Shown: positions 1 to 9,084, counted from the stretch's first letter. The stretch is DNA of 56,609 bases from an uncultured Muribaculaceae bacterium (GCA_910583795.1 CAJTZQ010000015.1:1-56609), one strand, 5' to 3'. Notes: generated by a model not told the origin, from the sequence alone. A program made the numbers and translations.

Positions 1-169
1 GAGTTATGGGGTTCCATAATGACTGAATAAATATCATAAAGATGCTGACAAAGACCTTAATGACAAGACAAAATAAATTTTAAACAATTTCTAAAACATT
101 ACTGCTTTCTGTGTCAGCGGCCAACCTTAAGATATCATATTAACTTTAACATCTATAAATTAAGCTGAA
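1..169. other. upstream region of hypD, no gene seen
   Basis: AT-rich leader of the first gene. A short perfect hairpin (TTATGG, GGTT, CCATAA) lies at 4-19 and could be the end of a terminator for a gene outside the window. A TAACTTTA stretch at 141-148 resembles the Bacteroidales -7 box but lacks the final G, and I see no TTTG at the right distance upstream. No coding region was recognised. Confidence 0.4.
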
Positions 170-2569
170 ATGAGCTTCTCAATCAAGAATCCCGCCAATG
201 ATGGCGGCATGAACGACCGCATCAAACGGTTGCGTAAGCAGAATTTCGACACTCCCACTACTCTGAGCATCGAGAGAGCACTCATTGAAACCGAGTTCTA
301 CAAAGAGAACTACGGCACCATGCCGATTGCATTGCTTCGTGCCAAGAATTTCTATGAGATCTGCAAGAAAAAAACTATTTATATCGGTGAAGACGAACTC
401 ATTGTAGGTGAACGCGGTCCTCTTCCAAAGGCAGTCCCGACCTTCCCTGAGCTCACATGTCACTCTGTTGAAGACCTTCACACTCTCAACTCCCGTGAAC
501 TGCAGCCGTACTTCATCTCTCAGGAAGACATCGACACTTATGAACGTGATGTGATCCCCTACTGGGCAGGAAAAACTCAACGCGAGCGCATCTTCAACCA
601 TGTTTCCAAAGAATGGGAACAGGCTTACCACGCCGGCGTGTTCACCGAATTTATGGAACAGCGCGCAGCAGGACACACCGCTATGGACGGGAAAATGTAC
701 CATGAAGGATTGCTCGACGTCAAGGCACGCATAGAAAAACGAATCAGCGAACTCGACTATATTAACGACCCGGAAGCTACAGACCGTCAGCAGGAACTTG
801 AAGCTATGGCTGTCTCTTGCGATGCAGCGATACTGTTTGCAGAACGTCATGCTCAGCTTGCAGAAGAGATGGCTGCAAAGGAAGAGAATCCTCAACGTAA
901 GGCTGAACTCGAAAAGATCGCCGACGTTTGCCGCTGGGTACCTGCTCACGCTCCTCGCGATCTTTGGGAAGCTATCCAGATGTATTGGTTTGTTCACCTC
1001 GGAACTGTCACCGAACTCAACGGATGGGATTCAATGAACCCCGGTCACCTTGATCAGCATCTCTATCCATTCTATCAGAAAGGTCTCGCCGACGGAACTC
1101 TTACTCGCGACAAGGCTAAGGAGCTTATCTCCTGTCTCTGGATTAAATTCAACAACCAGCCGGCACCTCCGAAGGTGGGCGTGACAGCTCTCGAATCGGG
1201 CACATACAACGACTTCACCAATATCAATATCGGTGGTGTTGACCGCGACGGAAACAGCGCTACTAACGATATTTCATACATCATTCTTGAGATTCAGGAA
1301 GAATTGCACGAACTTCAGCCGGGTCTTTCAATCCATATCGCTGAAAACACTCCTGACGAATTCCTCATGGAAGGTCTGAAAGTGATCCGTCAGGGTCACG
1401 GCTATCCCTCCGTATTCAATCCAGACACTTATGTGAAGGAAATGGTGCGTGCCGGAAAGAGTCTCGAAGACGCACGCGAAGGCGGTTGCTCAGGATGTAT
1501 TGAAGTCGGCGCGTTCGGTAAGGAAGCTTATCTCCTTACAGGTTACCTCAACACTCCGAAAATCCTTGAAATCACTCTCAACAATGGTTTCGATCCCGAG
1601 ACCAAGAAGCAGCTTGGGCTCAAGACCGGTGATCCACGCGATTTCAAGACATTCGAAGAGCTATACGATGCTTGGCACAAGCAGATGGTATATTTCGTCA
1701 ACCTTAAACTGTCTGTCAACAACTATATAGAGCGTATGTTCTCACTCTACGCTCCCGCAACATTCCTTTCTCTCTTCATCGACGACTGCATCGAAAACGG
1801 CAAGGACTACTACAGCGGTGGCGCACGCTATAACACGACCTACATACAGTGTACAGGTCTCGGAACAATCACAGACTGCTTCACAACACTCAAGAAGCAT
1901 GTGTTTGAAGACAAACGCTACACTATGGACGAAATGCTTGCAGCTGTGGCAGCCAACTGGGAAGGAGAAGAGAAAAAACGTCAGTATATCCGCAACCACA
2001 CTCCATTCTTCGGCAATGACGACGAATATGCCGACAAGATCGCATTGCGGGTTTACGATGACCTCGTAGACGCTATCGAGGGCAGACCAAACACACGTGG
2101 CGGAAAGACTCATCTCAACATGCTTTCAACTACATGCCACAACTACTTCGGTTCTGTCTGCGGGGCAAGCGTCAACGGACGTTTCGCTCACTTCGCTATC
2201 AGCGACGGCACATCTCCGGCTCACGGCAGCGACACCCACGGACCTACAGCTGTTATCAAGTCGCTCGGAAAGCTCGATCAGACTAAGAGCGGCGGCACAC
2301 TGCTTAACGTACGTTTCACACCGGCTCTTTTCCATCGTGACGAGGATATCAAGAAATGTGGAAATCTCGTACGCTCTTATTTCAAACAGGGTGGTCACCA
2401 CATTCAGTTCAACATCGTTGACACTGAAACCTTGCATGACGCTCAGCAAAATCCTGACAACTACAAGGATCTTCTCGTGCGTGTGGCTGGTTACAGCGAT
2501 TATTTCAACGATATGACAGAACAGCTCCAGAACGAGATTATCGCCCGCACAGAAAACGACGATATCTAA
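170..2569 (+). CDS. hypD: trans-4-hydroxy-L-proline dehydratase (glycyl radical enzyme)
   Basis: A glycyl radical enzyme of 799 residues. The family member HypD removes water from trans-4-hydroxy-L-proline to give (S)-1-pyrroline-5-carboxylate (P5C), anaerobically, in the cytoplasm. Visible: an N-terminal PFL-like domain; the thiyl-radical motif GCSGCIEVGAFGKEAY with Cys443 and Glu445; and the C-terminal glycyl-radical motif VRVAGYSDYF with Gly774. The stretches FNNQPAPPKVGVTALESG and LTGYLNTPKILEITLNNG match HypD proteins as I remember them, rather than pyruvate formate-lyase or choline lyase. The next genes are the activase (33 bp away) and a P5C dehydrogenase, so substrate and product fit the context. 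No transporter or prolidase is beside it. The antisense and out-of-frame ORFs over it are shadows. Confidence 0.93.
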   Translation: MSFSIKNPANDGGMNDRIKRLRKQNFDTPTTLSIERALIETEFYKENYGTMPIALLRAKNFYEICKKKTIYIGEDELIVGERGPLPKAVPTFPELTCHSVEDLHTLNSRELQPYFISQEDIDTYERDVIPYWAGKTQRERIFNHVSKEWEQAYHAGVFTEFMEQRAAGHTAMDGKMYHEGLLDVKARIEKRISELDYINDPEATDRQQELEAMAVSCDAAILFAERHAQLAEEMAAKEENPQRKAELEKIADVCRWVPAHAPRDLWEAIQMYWFVHLGTVTELNGWDSMNPGHLDQHLYPFYQKGLADGTLTRDKAKELISCLWIKFNNQPAPPKVGVTALESGTYNDFTNINIGGVDRDGNSATNDISYIILEIQEELHELQPGLSIHIAENTPDEFLMEGLKVIRQGHGYPSVFNPDTYVKEMVRAGKSLEDAREGGCSGCIEVGAFGKEAYLLTGYLNTPKILEITLNNGFDPETKKQLGLKTGDPRDFKTFEELYDAWHKQMVYFVNLKLSVNNYIERMFSLYAPATFLSLFIDDCIENGKDYYSGGARYNTTYIQCTGLGTITDCFTTLKKHVFEDKRYTMDEMLAAVAANWEGEEKKRQYIRNHTPFFGNDDEYADKIALRVYDDLVDAIEGRPNTRGGKTHLNMLSTTCHNYFGSVCGASVNGRFAHFAISDGTSPAHGSDTHGPTAVIKSLGKLDQTKSGGTLLNVRFTPALFHRDEDIKKCGNLVRSYFKQGGHHIQFNIVDTETLHDAQQNPDNYKDLLVRVAGYSDYFNDMTEQLQNEIIARTENDDI

Positions 2570-2602
2570 GTTCTTACCTAAAATTGTAAATGCCAATCGT
2601 CT

Positions 2603-3508
2603 ATGATTATCTTTGATATCAAACGATATGCCATCAACGACGGACCGGGTATCCGTACCACTATTTTCATGAAAGGATGTCCTTTGCGGTGTGCGTGGTG
2701 CCACAATCCTGAATCGTGGATCGCACTCCCGCAAAAGACATACAAGAAGAGCAAATGTATCGGATGCCGCAGTTGCGTCGACATCTGCCCTCAGGGTGCG
2801 CTTCAGCTCACTCCTGACGGGATTGCTCCCGTGCCGGGAGTAAAGTGCACGTTATGTGGCAAATGTATCGAAGAATGCCCTACGACAGCTCTTGAAATGT
2901 GTGGCAAACCCTGGTCAATGGACACCCTCATGGAGGAGATAGAGAAAGAACGTGAAGTCATGGAGACAGGTGGAGGCGGAGTCACTATCTGTGGAGGAGA
3001 ACCGATGATGCAGTTTGACGCCACATTGGAGATCCTGAAGGAGTTGGGACGCCGCGGATTTCACCGCACTGTCGACACCACTCTCTATGCCGATCCGGAA
3101 GTCGTGCGGCGGATTGCAGATGAATGCGAGCTTATGCTCGTGGATCTGAAGCACATGAACGACGACATCCACAAGAAATTTACCGGAGTCTCCAATGTCC
3201 GCATTCTGGATAATATCCGGTTGATTTCAAGTCTCGGCAAAAGTTTCTTTATCCGGATTCCACTTATAGACGGTGTCAATTCAGATGAGGAAAATATTGA
3301 AAAGACCGCTCAGTTCATTTCCTCCCTTAATTGGAAGGAACGTCAGGTGAACCTGCTTCCATACCATAATGTGGCTCGCGACAAGCATCGCCGCATCTGG
3401 TCGGATTTCAATTGCGATTATCCTTTCGCAGTTCCCTCAGAGGCAACACAGAAACGTTGCATGGCGCAATTTGCCAAATATGGCATAAAGGCAATCATAG
3501 GCGGATAG
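2603..3508 (+). CDS. HypD-activating enzyme (radical SAM glycyl-radical activase)
   Basis: A 301-residue activase that installs the glycyl radical on its partner, using S-adenosylmethionine and a 4Fe-4S cluster. The radical-SAM CxxxCxxC motif is at Cys26, Cys30 and Cys33 (KGCPLRCAWCHNPES). It is followed by an inserted ferredoxin-like domain with two cluster motifs (CIGCRSCVDICP and CTLCGKCIEECP), as in activases of the PFL/choline-lyase/HypD group. GGGGVTICGGEP follows as the GGE motif region. The gene starts 33 bp after hypD and is very probably co-transcribed with it, so HypD is the predicted substrate. A strong hairpin follows the stop codon. The assignment to HypD rests on neighbourhood; the family assignment is firm. 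Confidence 0.93.
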   Translation: MIIFDIKRYAINDGPGIRTTIFMKGCPLRCAWCHNPESWIALPQKTYKKSKCIGCRSCVDICPQGALQLTPDGIAPVPGVKCTLCGKCIEECPTTALEMCGKPWSMDTLMEEIEKEREVMETGGGGVTICGGEPMMQFDATLEILKELGRRGFHRTVDTTLYADPEVVRRIADECELMLVDLKHMNDDIHKKFTGVSNVRILDNIRLISSLGKSFFIRIPLIDGVNSDEENIEKTAQFISSLNWKERQVNLLPYHNVARDKHRRIWSDFNCDYPFAVPSEATQKRCMAQFAKYGIKAIIGG

Positions 3509-3518
3509 CCTTGACATA

Positions 3519-3563
3519 TCTCAAATGCTTCAACATCATTTATGAAAGTTGGAGCATTTGAGA
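3519..3563 (+). terminator. hairpin after the HypD activase gene
   Basis: Two 16-nt arms (TCTCAAATGCTTCAAC at 3519-3534 and GTTGGAGCATTTGAGA at 3548-3563) pair with a single G-T wobble around a 13-nt loop. An A/T-rich stretch follows but no long T run. It could end most transcripts after the dehydratase and activase, or be a processing site that sets the relative amount of pruA mRNA. Confidence 0.6.
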
Positions 3564-3612
3564 AATTTATATATGGAAATAAACTAACTAAACCTTTAAT
3601 ATAAACCGCATT

Positions 3613-5238
3613 ATGAACAACTCCATTATTACCTTTCCCTCTCCGGCAAACGAGCCGGTGAAAAGTTATCTTGCCGGCTCTCCGGAACGCGTTGCTCTTG
3701 AAAAAGAGTTGGAGCGCCAAAGCAACATCGTGGTTGACATACCTATCATCATCGGTGGAAAGGAAATCCGTACAGGCAATACAGGCAAAGTGACTTGCCC
3801 GCACGATCATAAACACGTGCTCGCCACATATCATAAAGTGGGAAAAGAGGAGATCGAGATGGCTATTGAAGCCGCTATGGAGGCTCAGAAAGAATGGAGA
3901 AAAACTCCTTGGACCACACGTGCCGCTATCGCCTTGAAAATGGCGGAGCTTCTCGCCACAAAATATCGCCCCATCCTCAACGCATCTTGTATGCTCGGAC
4001 AGAGCAAAAATATATATCAGGCTGAAATCGACTCTGCCTGCGAGACAATCGACTTCTTCCGTTATAATGTGCACTATGCATCTAAAATCTATCAGATGCA
4101 GCCCAAAAACGGTGCCGGAAATATCAACCACACCGAATTCCGTCCTCTCGAAGGTTTCATCCTTGCTGTGACTCCATTCAACTTCACATCTATCGCATCA
4201 AACCTCTGCATGACTCCGGTGCTCATGGGTAACGTGGCTCTTTGGAAACCATCAACCACAGCATTGCTCTCCAACTACTATCTCATGCAGCTCTACAAAG
4301 AGGCAGGTCTTCCCGACGGTGTCATCAACTTCCTCCCGGGAAGCGGCGCTCTCATCGGTGAGGTTGCAACACAGAGCAAATATTTCGCAGGAATCCACTT
4401 CACCGGTTCAACCGGCACATTCAACTCTCTCTGGCGTCAGGCAGGTGAAAACCTTGGCAAATATATCGGCTACCCGCGTCTCGTAGGTGAAACCGGCGGT
4501 AAGGACTTCATCTTCGTGCACCCTTCTGCAGATCCTAAGGCTGTGGCAACCGCTGCCTTCTGTGGAGCATTCGAATTCCAGGGTCAGAAATGTTCTGCTG
4601 CAAGCCGTATGTACATCCCGAAGAGCCTGTGGTCTGAGGTGCTTGAAGATATGAAGCGCATGGCTTCTGAAGTAAAGATGGGCGACGTGAAAGATCCTTC
4701 CAACTTCATCAATGCCGTTATCGATGAAGCTTCTTTCGACAAGTGCAAGTCTTATATCGACTATGCCGAGGCTGCTGAAGATGCCAAGATCGTTATCGGC
4801 GGCACTTGCGACAAGTCTGTAGGCTATTTCGTAAGCCCTACTGTAATCGAGACTTCCAACCCTCACTTCAAGTCTATGGAAGAGGAGATTTTCGGTCCCA
4901 TCCTTACAGTTTATCCCTACGATGACGACAAGGTTGATGAGACAGTTAAACTCTGCGACGAGACTTCTCCTTACGGTCTTACAGGTGCCGTGTTCGGTCG
5001 CGATCGCATGGCTGTTGAAAAGATCAGCGAAGACCTCTGCTATGCAGCCGGCAACTTCTATATCAACGACAAACCGACCGGTGCTGTTGTGGGTATGCAG
5101 CCATTCGGTGGTGCTCGTGCGAGCGGCACTGACGACAAGGCTGGCGGCGAGTTCAACCTCATCCGTTGGGTCATCCCGCGCGTAATTAAGGAAACTCTTG
5201 TTTCTCCTACCGATTATCGTTACTCATATCTCAAATAA
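3613..5238 (+). CDS. pruA: L-glutamate gamma-semialdehyde (P5C) dehydrogenase
   Basis: An aldehyde dehydrogenase of 541 residues that oxidises glutamate-5-semialdehyde, the hydrolysed form of P5C, to glutamate with NAD(P)+. The fold runs from an N-terminal NAD-binding part (AVTPFNFTSIASN) to the catalytic Cys327 in FQGQKCSAASR, with the general-base region VGETGGKDF before it. The length and the C-terminal PFGGARASGTDDKAGG match the 1-pyrroline-5-carboxylate dehydrogenase branch, which runs somewhat longer than most aldehyde dehydrogenases. It is a stand-alone enzyme, not fused to proline dehydrogenase. Being 104 bp downstream of the hypD activase, it would use the P5C that HypD makes and send hydroxyproline carbon to glutamate. 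Confidence 0.93.
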   Translation: MNNSIITFPSPANEPVKSYLAGSPERVALEKELERQSNIVVDIPIIIGGKEIRTGNTGKVTCPHDHKHVLATYHKVGKEEIEMAIEAAMEAQKEWRKTPWTTRAAIALKMAELLATKYRPILNASCMLGQSKNIYQAEIDSACETIDFFRYNVHYASKIYQMQPKNGAGNINHTEFRPLEGFILAVTPFNFTSIASNLCMTPVLMGNVALWKPSTTALLSNYYLMQLYKEAGLPDGVINFLPGSGALIGEVATQSKYFAGIHFTGSTGTFNSLWRQAGENLGKYIGYPRLVGETGGKDFIFVHPSADPKAVATAAFCGAFEFQGQKCSAASRMYIPKSLWSEVLEDMKRMASEVKMGDVKDPSNFINAVIDEASFDKCKSYIDYAEAAEDAKIVIGGTCDKSVGYFVSPTVIETSNPHFKSMEEEIFGPILTVYPYDDDKVDETVKLCDETSPYGLTGAVFGRDRMAVEKISEDLCYAAGNFYINDKPTGAVVGMQPFGGARASGTDDKAGGEFNLIRWVIPRVIKETLVSPTDYRYSYLK

Positions 5239-5240
5239 AG

Positions 5241-6104
5241 ATGGATATGAGAAAATCAATCTTCACTTTGCTGGCATGCCTCGGTTTGCTTATGGCATGC
5301 CAGCAAACTCCCAAGACTCAGGATACTGTAGCCGAAGCAGAGACTGAAACCCTCGAGATTCCCGAATGCGTAGTGACAGGAGTACCCGACTCTCTTAACC
5401 TCGACCCTTTCTACAAGAAATACGTCGATGTCAACGGTCTTCCGCTCGTATCTTCATGGCGTGTGCCTGACTCAGCTTTTGTTGCAGCTCACCGCACCCT
5501 CTATGCCATGACCGTCATGCTTCCGCCAGCCGTGCTCGATTCTATGGTTGGCAGAGGTACACGCATTGCAATGATGGCTCGCTATGAGGGAACGACCGAC
5601 ATTCCTGAGCACCGTCATCTTGTCAACGACACGACCCTCAACTGGGACCTTCGTGCACGTGGTTTGGGGGGTGACCTTGAACTTCCCCTAACAAGCTGTG
5701 CCGAGGAGAATGTGTTGGGCTATCAGATCGACAAATATCATGCCGAGGATATCCTCATCCATGAGTTTGCCCATTCAATCCATCTAATCGGTCTTACTCT
5801 TGCTGTGCCAGATTTCAACGACCGCCTGAACGCTCTTTATAAAAAGGCAATGGATAGCGGTAAACTTGAAGGTACATACCGTGCAACCGACCCTGCTGAA
5901 TATTTTGCAGAAGCTGTGCAAGACTGGTTTAATGTCAATGCTGAAATGCCTCATCCCGATGGCAAACACAATTGGGTTAACACAAGAGAAGATCTCAAGG
6001 AATTTGATCCGGATCTCTACAACCTTCTTGCCGAGTATTTCCCGGAGACAACCCTACAGATCAGCAAGCACAAAAAAGTAAACGAATACAAAAAACCTGC
6101 TTAA
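5241..6104 (+). CDS. lipoprotein with HExxH metallopeptidase-like motif
   Basis: A 287-residue putative lipoprotein: hydrophobic N-terminus with lipobox LMAC, lipidated Cys20 (start at Met1, or Met3 at 5247). Residues 174-178 read HEFAH inside ILIHEFAHSIH, a zinc-binding HExxH motif. About 45 residues later comes DPAEYFAEAVQDWF, where Glu220 or Glu224 could be the third zinc ligand, as in gluzincins of the anthrax lethal-factor type. It starts only 3 nt after the pruA stop codon and is probably in the same transcript. A role as an envelope peptidase feeding hydroxyproline peptides is possible but is inference only. I do not recognise a named family. Confidence 0.7.
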   Translation: MDMRKSIFTLLACLGLLMACQQTPKTQDTVAEAETETLEIPECVVTGVPDSLNLDPFYKKYVDVNGLPLVSSWRVPDSAFVAAHRTLYAMTVMLPPAVLDSMVGRGTRIAMMARYEGTTDIPEHRHLVNDTTLNWDLRARGLGGDLELPLTSCAEENVLGYQIDKYHAEDILIHEFAHSIHLIGLTLAVPDFNDRLNALYKKAMDSGKLEGTYRATDPAEYFAEAVQDWFNVNAEMPHPDGKHNWVNTREDLKEFDPDLYNLLAEYFPETTLQISKHKKVNEYKKPA

Positions 6105-6181
6105 ACTGTTTTGTGATTTCTAAAATCTGAAAGGACATATCCTTGATCATTTTTTTGATTTAGGCATCATATTCCACAAAA

Positions 6182-6206
6182 GAGCGCATGGACACACCGT
6201 GCGCTC
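6182..6206 (+). terminator. hairpin terminator after the lipoprotein gene
   Basis: A 10-bp stem (GAGCGCATGG with CCGTGCGCTC, one wobble) around the loop ACACA, then GTTCTATT. It lies about 80 bp after the lipoprotein stop codon and fits the end of the hypD-pruA unit. Confidence 0.65.
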
Positions 6207-6426
6207 GTTCTATTAAATTGCCCTCCGAACACAATTAAAGCACCATCTGACAATATGTATAGATTCTGACATACAACTTATAGATTTTTTATTTTATACC
6301 ATTTATATATTCCTACATATCAATATAATATAAACCATATTTATAGATTTTTTATTCGTAAAAACAAAGGTAATCACAACATTTTGTTCTAATTTTACAA
6401 CTAATATTAATCTAAATCTATAGTCT
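6207..6426. repeat. AT-rich intergenic stretch with a 16-bp direct repeat
   Basis: Very AT-rich leader of the next gene. The sequence TTATAGATTTTTTATT occurs exactly at 6278-6293 and again at 6341-6356, 63 bp apart, and a weaker copy (TATAGATTCTG) begins near 6258. Such spaced repeats may be regulator sites; nothing further can be said from the sequence. Confidence 0.45.
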
Positions 6427-6828
6427 ATGATAAAACTATTTAAAACGACAATGTTGGCTTTATGCCTCCTATCACCATCTTTCATGTCTGCGCAATCTGA
6501 GGATGCTCCGTCAGAAGGGTCAGACGATATGTATTTGCCACCTACATATCAGGATGTACATCCTGATCGCAAAAGAATGCCTGCAAGACATGATGGTATT
6601 TACTTCAGATATGATTATCTGAACAGATGGTGTGTATTCTCAAATTTGGGATCTACCACGACACTTTCTGTAACCATAACAGATTTGGAAGGCAATACCC
6701 GGTTTGGAACTGTCAGCAGCGACTTCCCGATATGGCAAATTGACCTCCAATCCGGAGAATACTTCATCTCATGCACATCCGATACAGGAACAACCTATGA
6801 AGGATTTACAGGAACCGAAAAAATCTGA
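6427..6828 (+). CDS. small secreted protein, DUF3244-like
   Basis: 133 residues. The N-terminus (MIKLFKTTMLALCLLSPSFMSAQ) is a typical Sec signal peptide, cleaved after about residue 22. After an acidic, low-complexity stretch, the C-terminal 80 residues form a short beta-rich domain (NRWCVFSNLGSTTTLSVTI, then LQSGEYFISC). It has the general pattern of the Bacteroidales DUF3244 proteins, small secreted immunoglobulin-like domains of unknown function, but the match is by eye. It lies just before the genes for the outer-membrane protein and C39 exporter. In other Bacteroidales, DUF3244 genes are often seen next to such genes and TPR regulators, as I recall. It has a Sec signal rather than a double-glycine leader, so it is not an obvious C39 substrate. 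Confidence 0.6.
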   Translation: MIKLFKTTMLALCLLSPSFMSAQSEDAPSEGSDDMYLPPTYQDVHPDRKRMPARHDGIYFRYDYLNRWCVFSNLGSTTTLSVTITDLEGNTRFGTVSSDFPIWQIDLQSGEYFISCTSDTGTTYEGFTGTEKI

Positions 6829-6841
6829 ATCTGTGAGCCTT

Positions 6842-6872
6842 ATTGTTTTTGTATAAGAATTGTGTATCTTTG
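6842..6872 (+). promoter_or_regulatory. Bacteroidales-type promoter for the outer-membrane protein gene
   Basis: The -7 box TATCTTTG (6865-6872) fits TANNTTTG exactly. ATTG at 6842-6845, 19 bp upstream, is one mismatch from the -33 TTTG. Transcription would start near 6878. This supports the downstream ATG at 6901 as the real start and rules against the ATG at 6862, which would lie upstream of the -7 box. Confidence 0.6.
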
Positions 6873-6900
6873 TATAATATTATCAAAAATATTTCCAATC

Positions 6901-9084
6901 ATGAGCCGACACAACCACTTTGCAACAATCTACGCCATTATCATTATGACAACACTGCCATGGCTTGGACTTCACGCCGGATACAATACCGGAGATGTAA
7001 AATCAGTTCCTATACCCGCTATCCACGATACCGTCACACTCACACCCGATTCCGTCAAAAACGGCAATGATTCCATCGACGGACCTCAGCAGACTCTGGA
7101 AGAGGTCGTGATCGAGGCGGACAGGATTATCCTGAAAGGCGACACCATCAGGCTCTTCCCGTCAAGGCGCGACAAAAGATTCGCTGCCGGGGGTGTCGAC
7201 GTGCTGGCCAACATGAATATACCTGACATTTCAGTCGACCCCAGGACACGTGCCGTAACCACATCGGGTGGCGAGGGGGTGGCGATGTTCATCGATTTCC
7301 AGCCCGCATCATCACAGCAACTCCGTGACATAAGGCCTCAGGACATCGAACGCATCGACATCATACGGTCGCCACAGGACCCGCGTTTCCAGAACGCGAG
7401 GGTCGCGGCTAACTATATCATGAAAAAATATCTTTACGGCGGCTACTCAAAGGCTGACGGTTCCCAGATGTTTGCCCCCGACCCCTATTACGGCAACTAC
7501 AGCCTGTATTCCAAATTCTCCTACAGGAAAATGACCTACGATATTTCTGCGGCGGCTTCCTATTTCAATCTCGGTGACGAATGCCTCAGCGGGAACCGTT
7601 CGGAATACTCGTTCCCCTCGGGTGATCTCGAAAGGGCATCGTCCACTATAGCATACAGACAGAGGAAAGTGACCCCGGCTGTAACGGGAAGGGCGATATA
7701 CAATTCACAGTCGGTCTCGATATCAAACACCGTAGGGTTTAATTATTCGAGAACGGACCCATACAATTATGTATCGGACGTAAGGTTCTCGCGTATCTTT
7801 GATTCTGCCAACTCAAGGTATACAGCAGACTCCCGTAACAAGGGAATTTCCTGGAACGGAAACTACTATTTCGTGCTGCCTTCAAACTCATCGCTTAATT
7901 TCAACGGGGAGTTCAACTGGTCGGACAACAGCGACAATTCCTCCTATACCCTAGGGGACAACAATCCGATCGTTAACGATATTTCAGAAAATTACCTTTC
8001 CGCACTGGGTGGCCTGACATTCAACAAACAGTTCGGCAGACAATCGCTGAACATTTCCGCAAGCGGAGGCTGGTGGAGGAACAGGCTCGACTATGTCTCT
8101 TCAGATGCCACAGGACTCTGTTACCGGGAAGGATACGGACAGGTCAGGGCCGGAATGAACATCGGTCTCGGCAGATTGAACCTGAGCCCGAGCGCGACAT
8201 TGAGCCTCTCGTCCCAAAAAATCAACGACACGGAGTTCACGAAATGGTTTCCCAAGGCATTTGTCCCGTTTTTCCTAAGGATCAGCAACAGGCAGACGCT
8301 GAACGGCTCGTTCGAGTTCGCCATGGGTAGTGCGGAGACATCCCAGCGCAGTCCTGTGCTCGTGCGCTCAAACGAGGTGGATGCAGTAAGGGGTAACGAA
8401 GACCTCGGCGACTACACTTTTTACAACACCCGGCTTGGCTACAGCCATTATTTCGGTCCGTGGCTGAGGGCAAGGGCGGATGTCTCATTCAATTTCCAGG
8501 GCAACATCATAGTGCCGGTATACAGCGCGGAGACATCTCCACAGGGGACACCGATGATGGTGCGCGATGTGGTGAACGACGGTTCGGTGTCGAACACAAA
8601 GCTTTCACTGACCCTTTCCGGTGAATATTTCCAGAGGAGACTGACCGTGAGCATGTCGGCTGGTGCACGGTATTTTGCACGCAGGGGGATATACCGGAGG
8701 GACATATGGAGCCCCGACTTCAATGTGAACGCCTCATATTATCTCGGCAATTTCCGTATCAAAGCCTATTTCACACCACCTGTCAACAACTATTCCGTAT
8801 GGTCCGACGTGAAAAATCCTGTATATTTCTATATAGGGGGATCATGGTCCTGGAAAGACCTTTACGTAGACCTGCAGGTGAGCAACCCGTTCAGGAAGTC
8901 ATATGTATGTAACACGAGGGAATTCGTCAGCGAAGTCTATTCCAACTATTCCGTCATACGGGAGGCGAGCTATCATCAGGCGGTGAGACTCACAGTCTCC
9001 TATTCGTTCGGCTACGGCAAGGAGATCGACCGCAGGGACGAGGTCAACAACATCGGAGGCTCACACTCCATAATACTTAAATAA
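6901..9084 (+). CDS. TonB-receptor-like outer-membrane beta-barrel protein
   Basis: About 727 residues from the ATG at 6901, chosen because it begins a signal peptide (MSRHNHFATIYAIIIMTTLPW) and follows a promoter. Next comes a plug-like domain (TLEEVVIEADRIILKGDTI; IRPQDIERIDIIRSP), then a long region of alternating aromatic strands typical of a barrel (NISASGGWWRNRLDY, VRLTVSYSFGYGKEI). It resembles the outer_membrane_beta-barrel/TonB-dependent family, but I see no CarboxypepD_reg domain and no SusD partner. Arginine codons AGG are frequent and G+C is higher than in the flanks. It lies 91 bp before a C39-type ABC exporter, so it may be the outer-membrane partner of that exporter. That would be unusual, since such systems normally use TolC-type channels. 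Confidence 0.75.
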   Translation: MSRHNHFATIYAIIIMTTLPWLGLHAGYNTGDVKSVPIPAIHDTVTLTPDSVKNGNDSIDGPQQTLEEVVIEADRIILKGDTIRLFPSRRDKRFAAGGVDVLANMNIPDISVDPRTRAVTTSGGEGVAMFIDFQPASSQQLRDIRPQDIERIDIIRSPQDPRFQNARVAANYIMKKYLYGGYSKADGSQMFAPDPYYGNYSLYSKFSYRKMTYDISAAASYFNLGDECLSGNRSEYSFPSGDLERASSTIAYRQRKVTPAVTGRAIYNSQSVSISNTVGFNYSRTDPYNYVSDVRFSRIFDSANSRYTADSRNKGISWNGNYYFVLPSNSSLNFNGEFNWSDNSDNSSYTLGDNNPIVNDISENYLSALGGLTFNKQFGRQSLNISASGGWWRNRLDYVSSDATGLCYREGYGQVRAGMNIGLGRLNLSPSATLSLSSQKINDTEFTKWFPKAFVPFFLRISNRQTLNGSFEFAMGSAETSQRSPVLVRSNEVDAVRGNEDLGDYTFYNTRLGYSHYFGPWLRARADVSFNFQGNIIVPVYSAETSPQGTPMMVRDVVNDGSVSNTKLSLTLSGEYFQRRLTVSMSAGARYFARRGIYRRDIWSPDFNVNASYYLGNFRIKAYFTPPVNNYSVWSDVKNPVYFYIGGSWSWKDLYVDLQVSNPFRKSYVCNTREFVSEVYSNYSVIREASYHQAVRLTVSYSFGYGKEIDRRDEVNNIGGSHSIILK

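Noticed and set aside
179..997. 272-residue antisense ORF within hypD
   Set aside because: No recognisable motif; the sense frame is a complete glycyl radical enzyme.
6427..6828. Small secreted protein as the precursor for the C39 exporter
   Set aside because: It has a Sec signal peptide and no Gly-Gly leader, so it does not look like a C39 substrate.
6862..6900. Longer N-terminus of the outer-membrane protein
   Set aside because: The ATG at 6862 lies upstream of the -7 box TATCTTTG, and the signal peptide begins properly at 6901.
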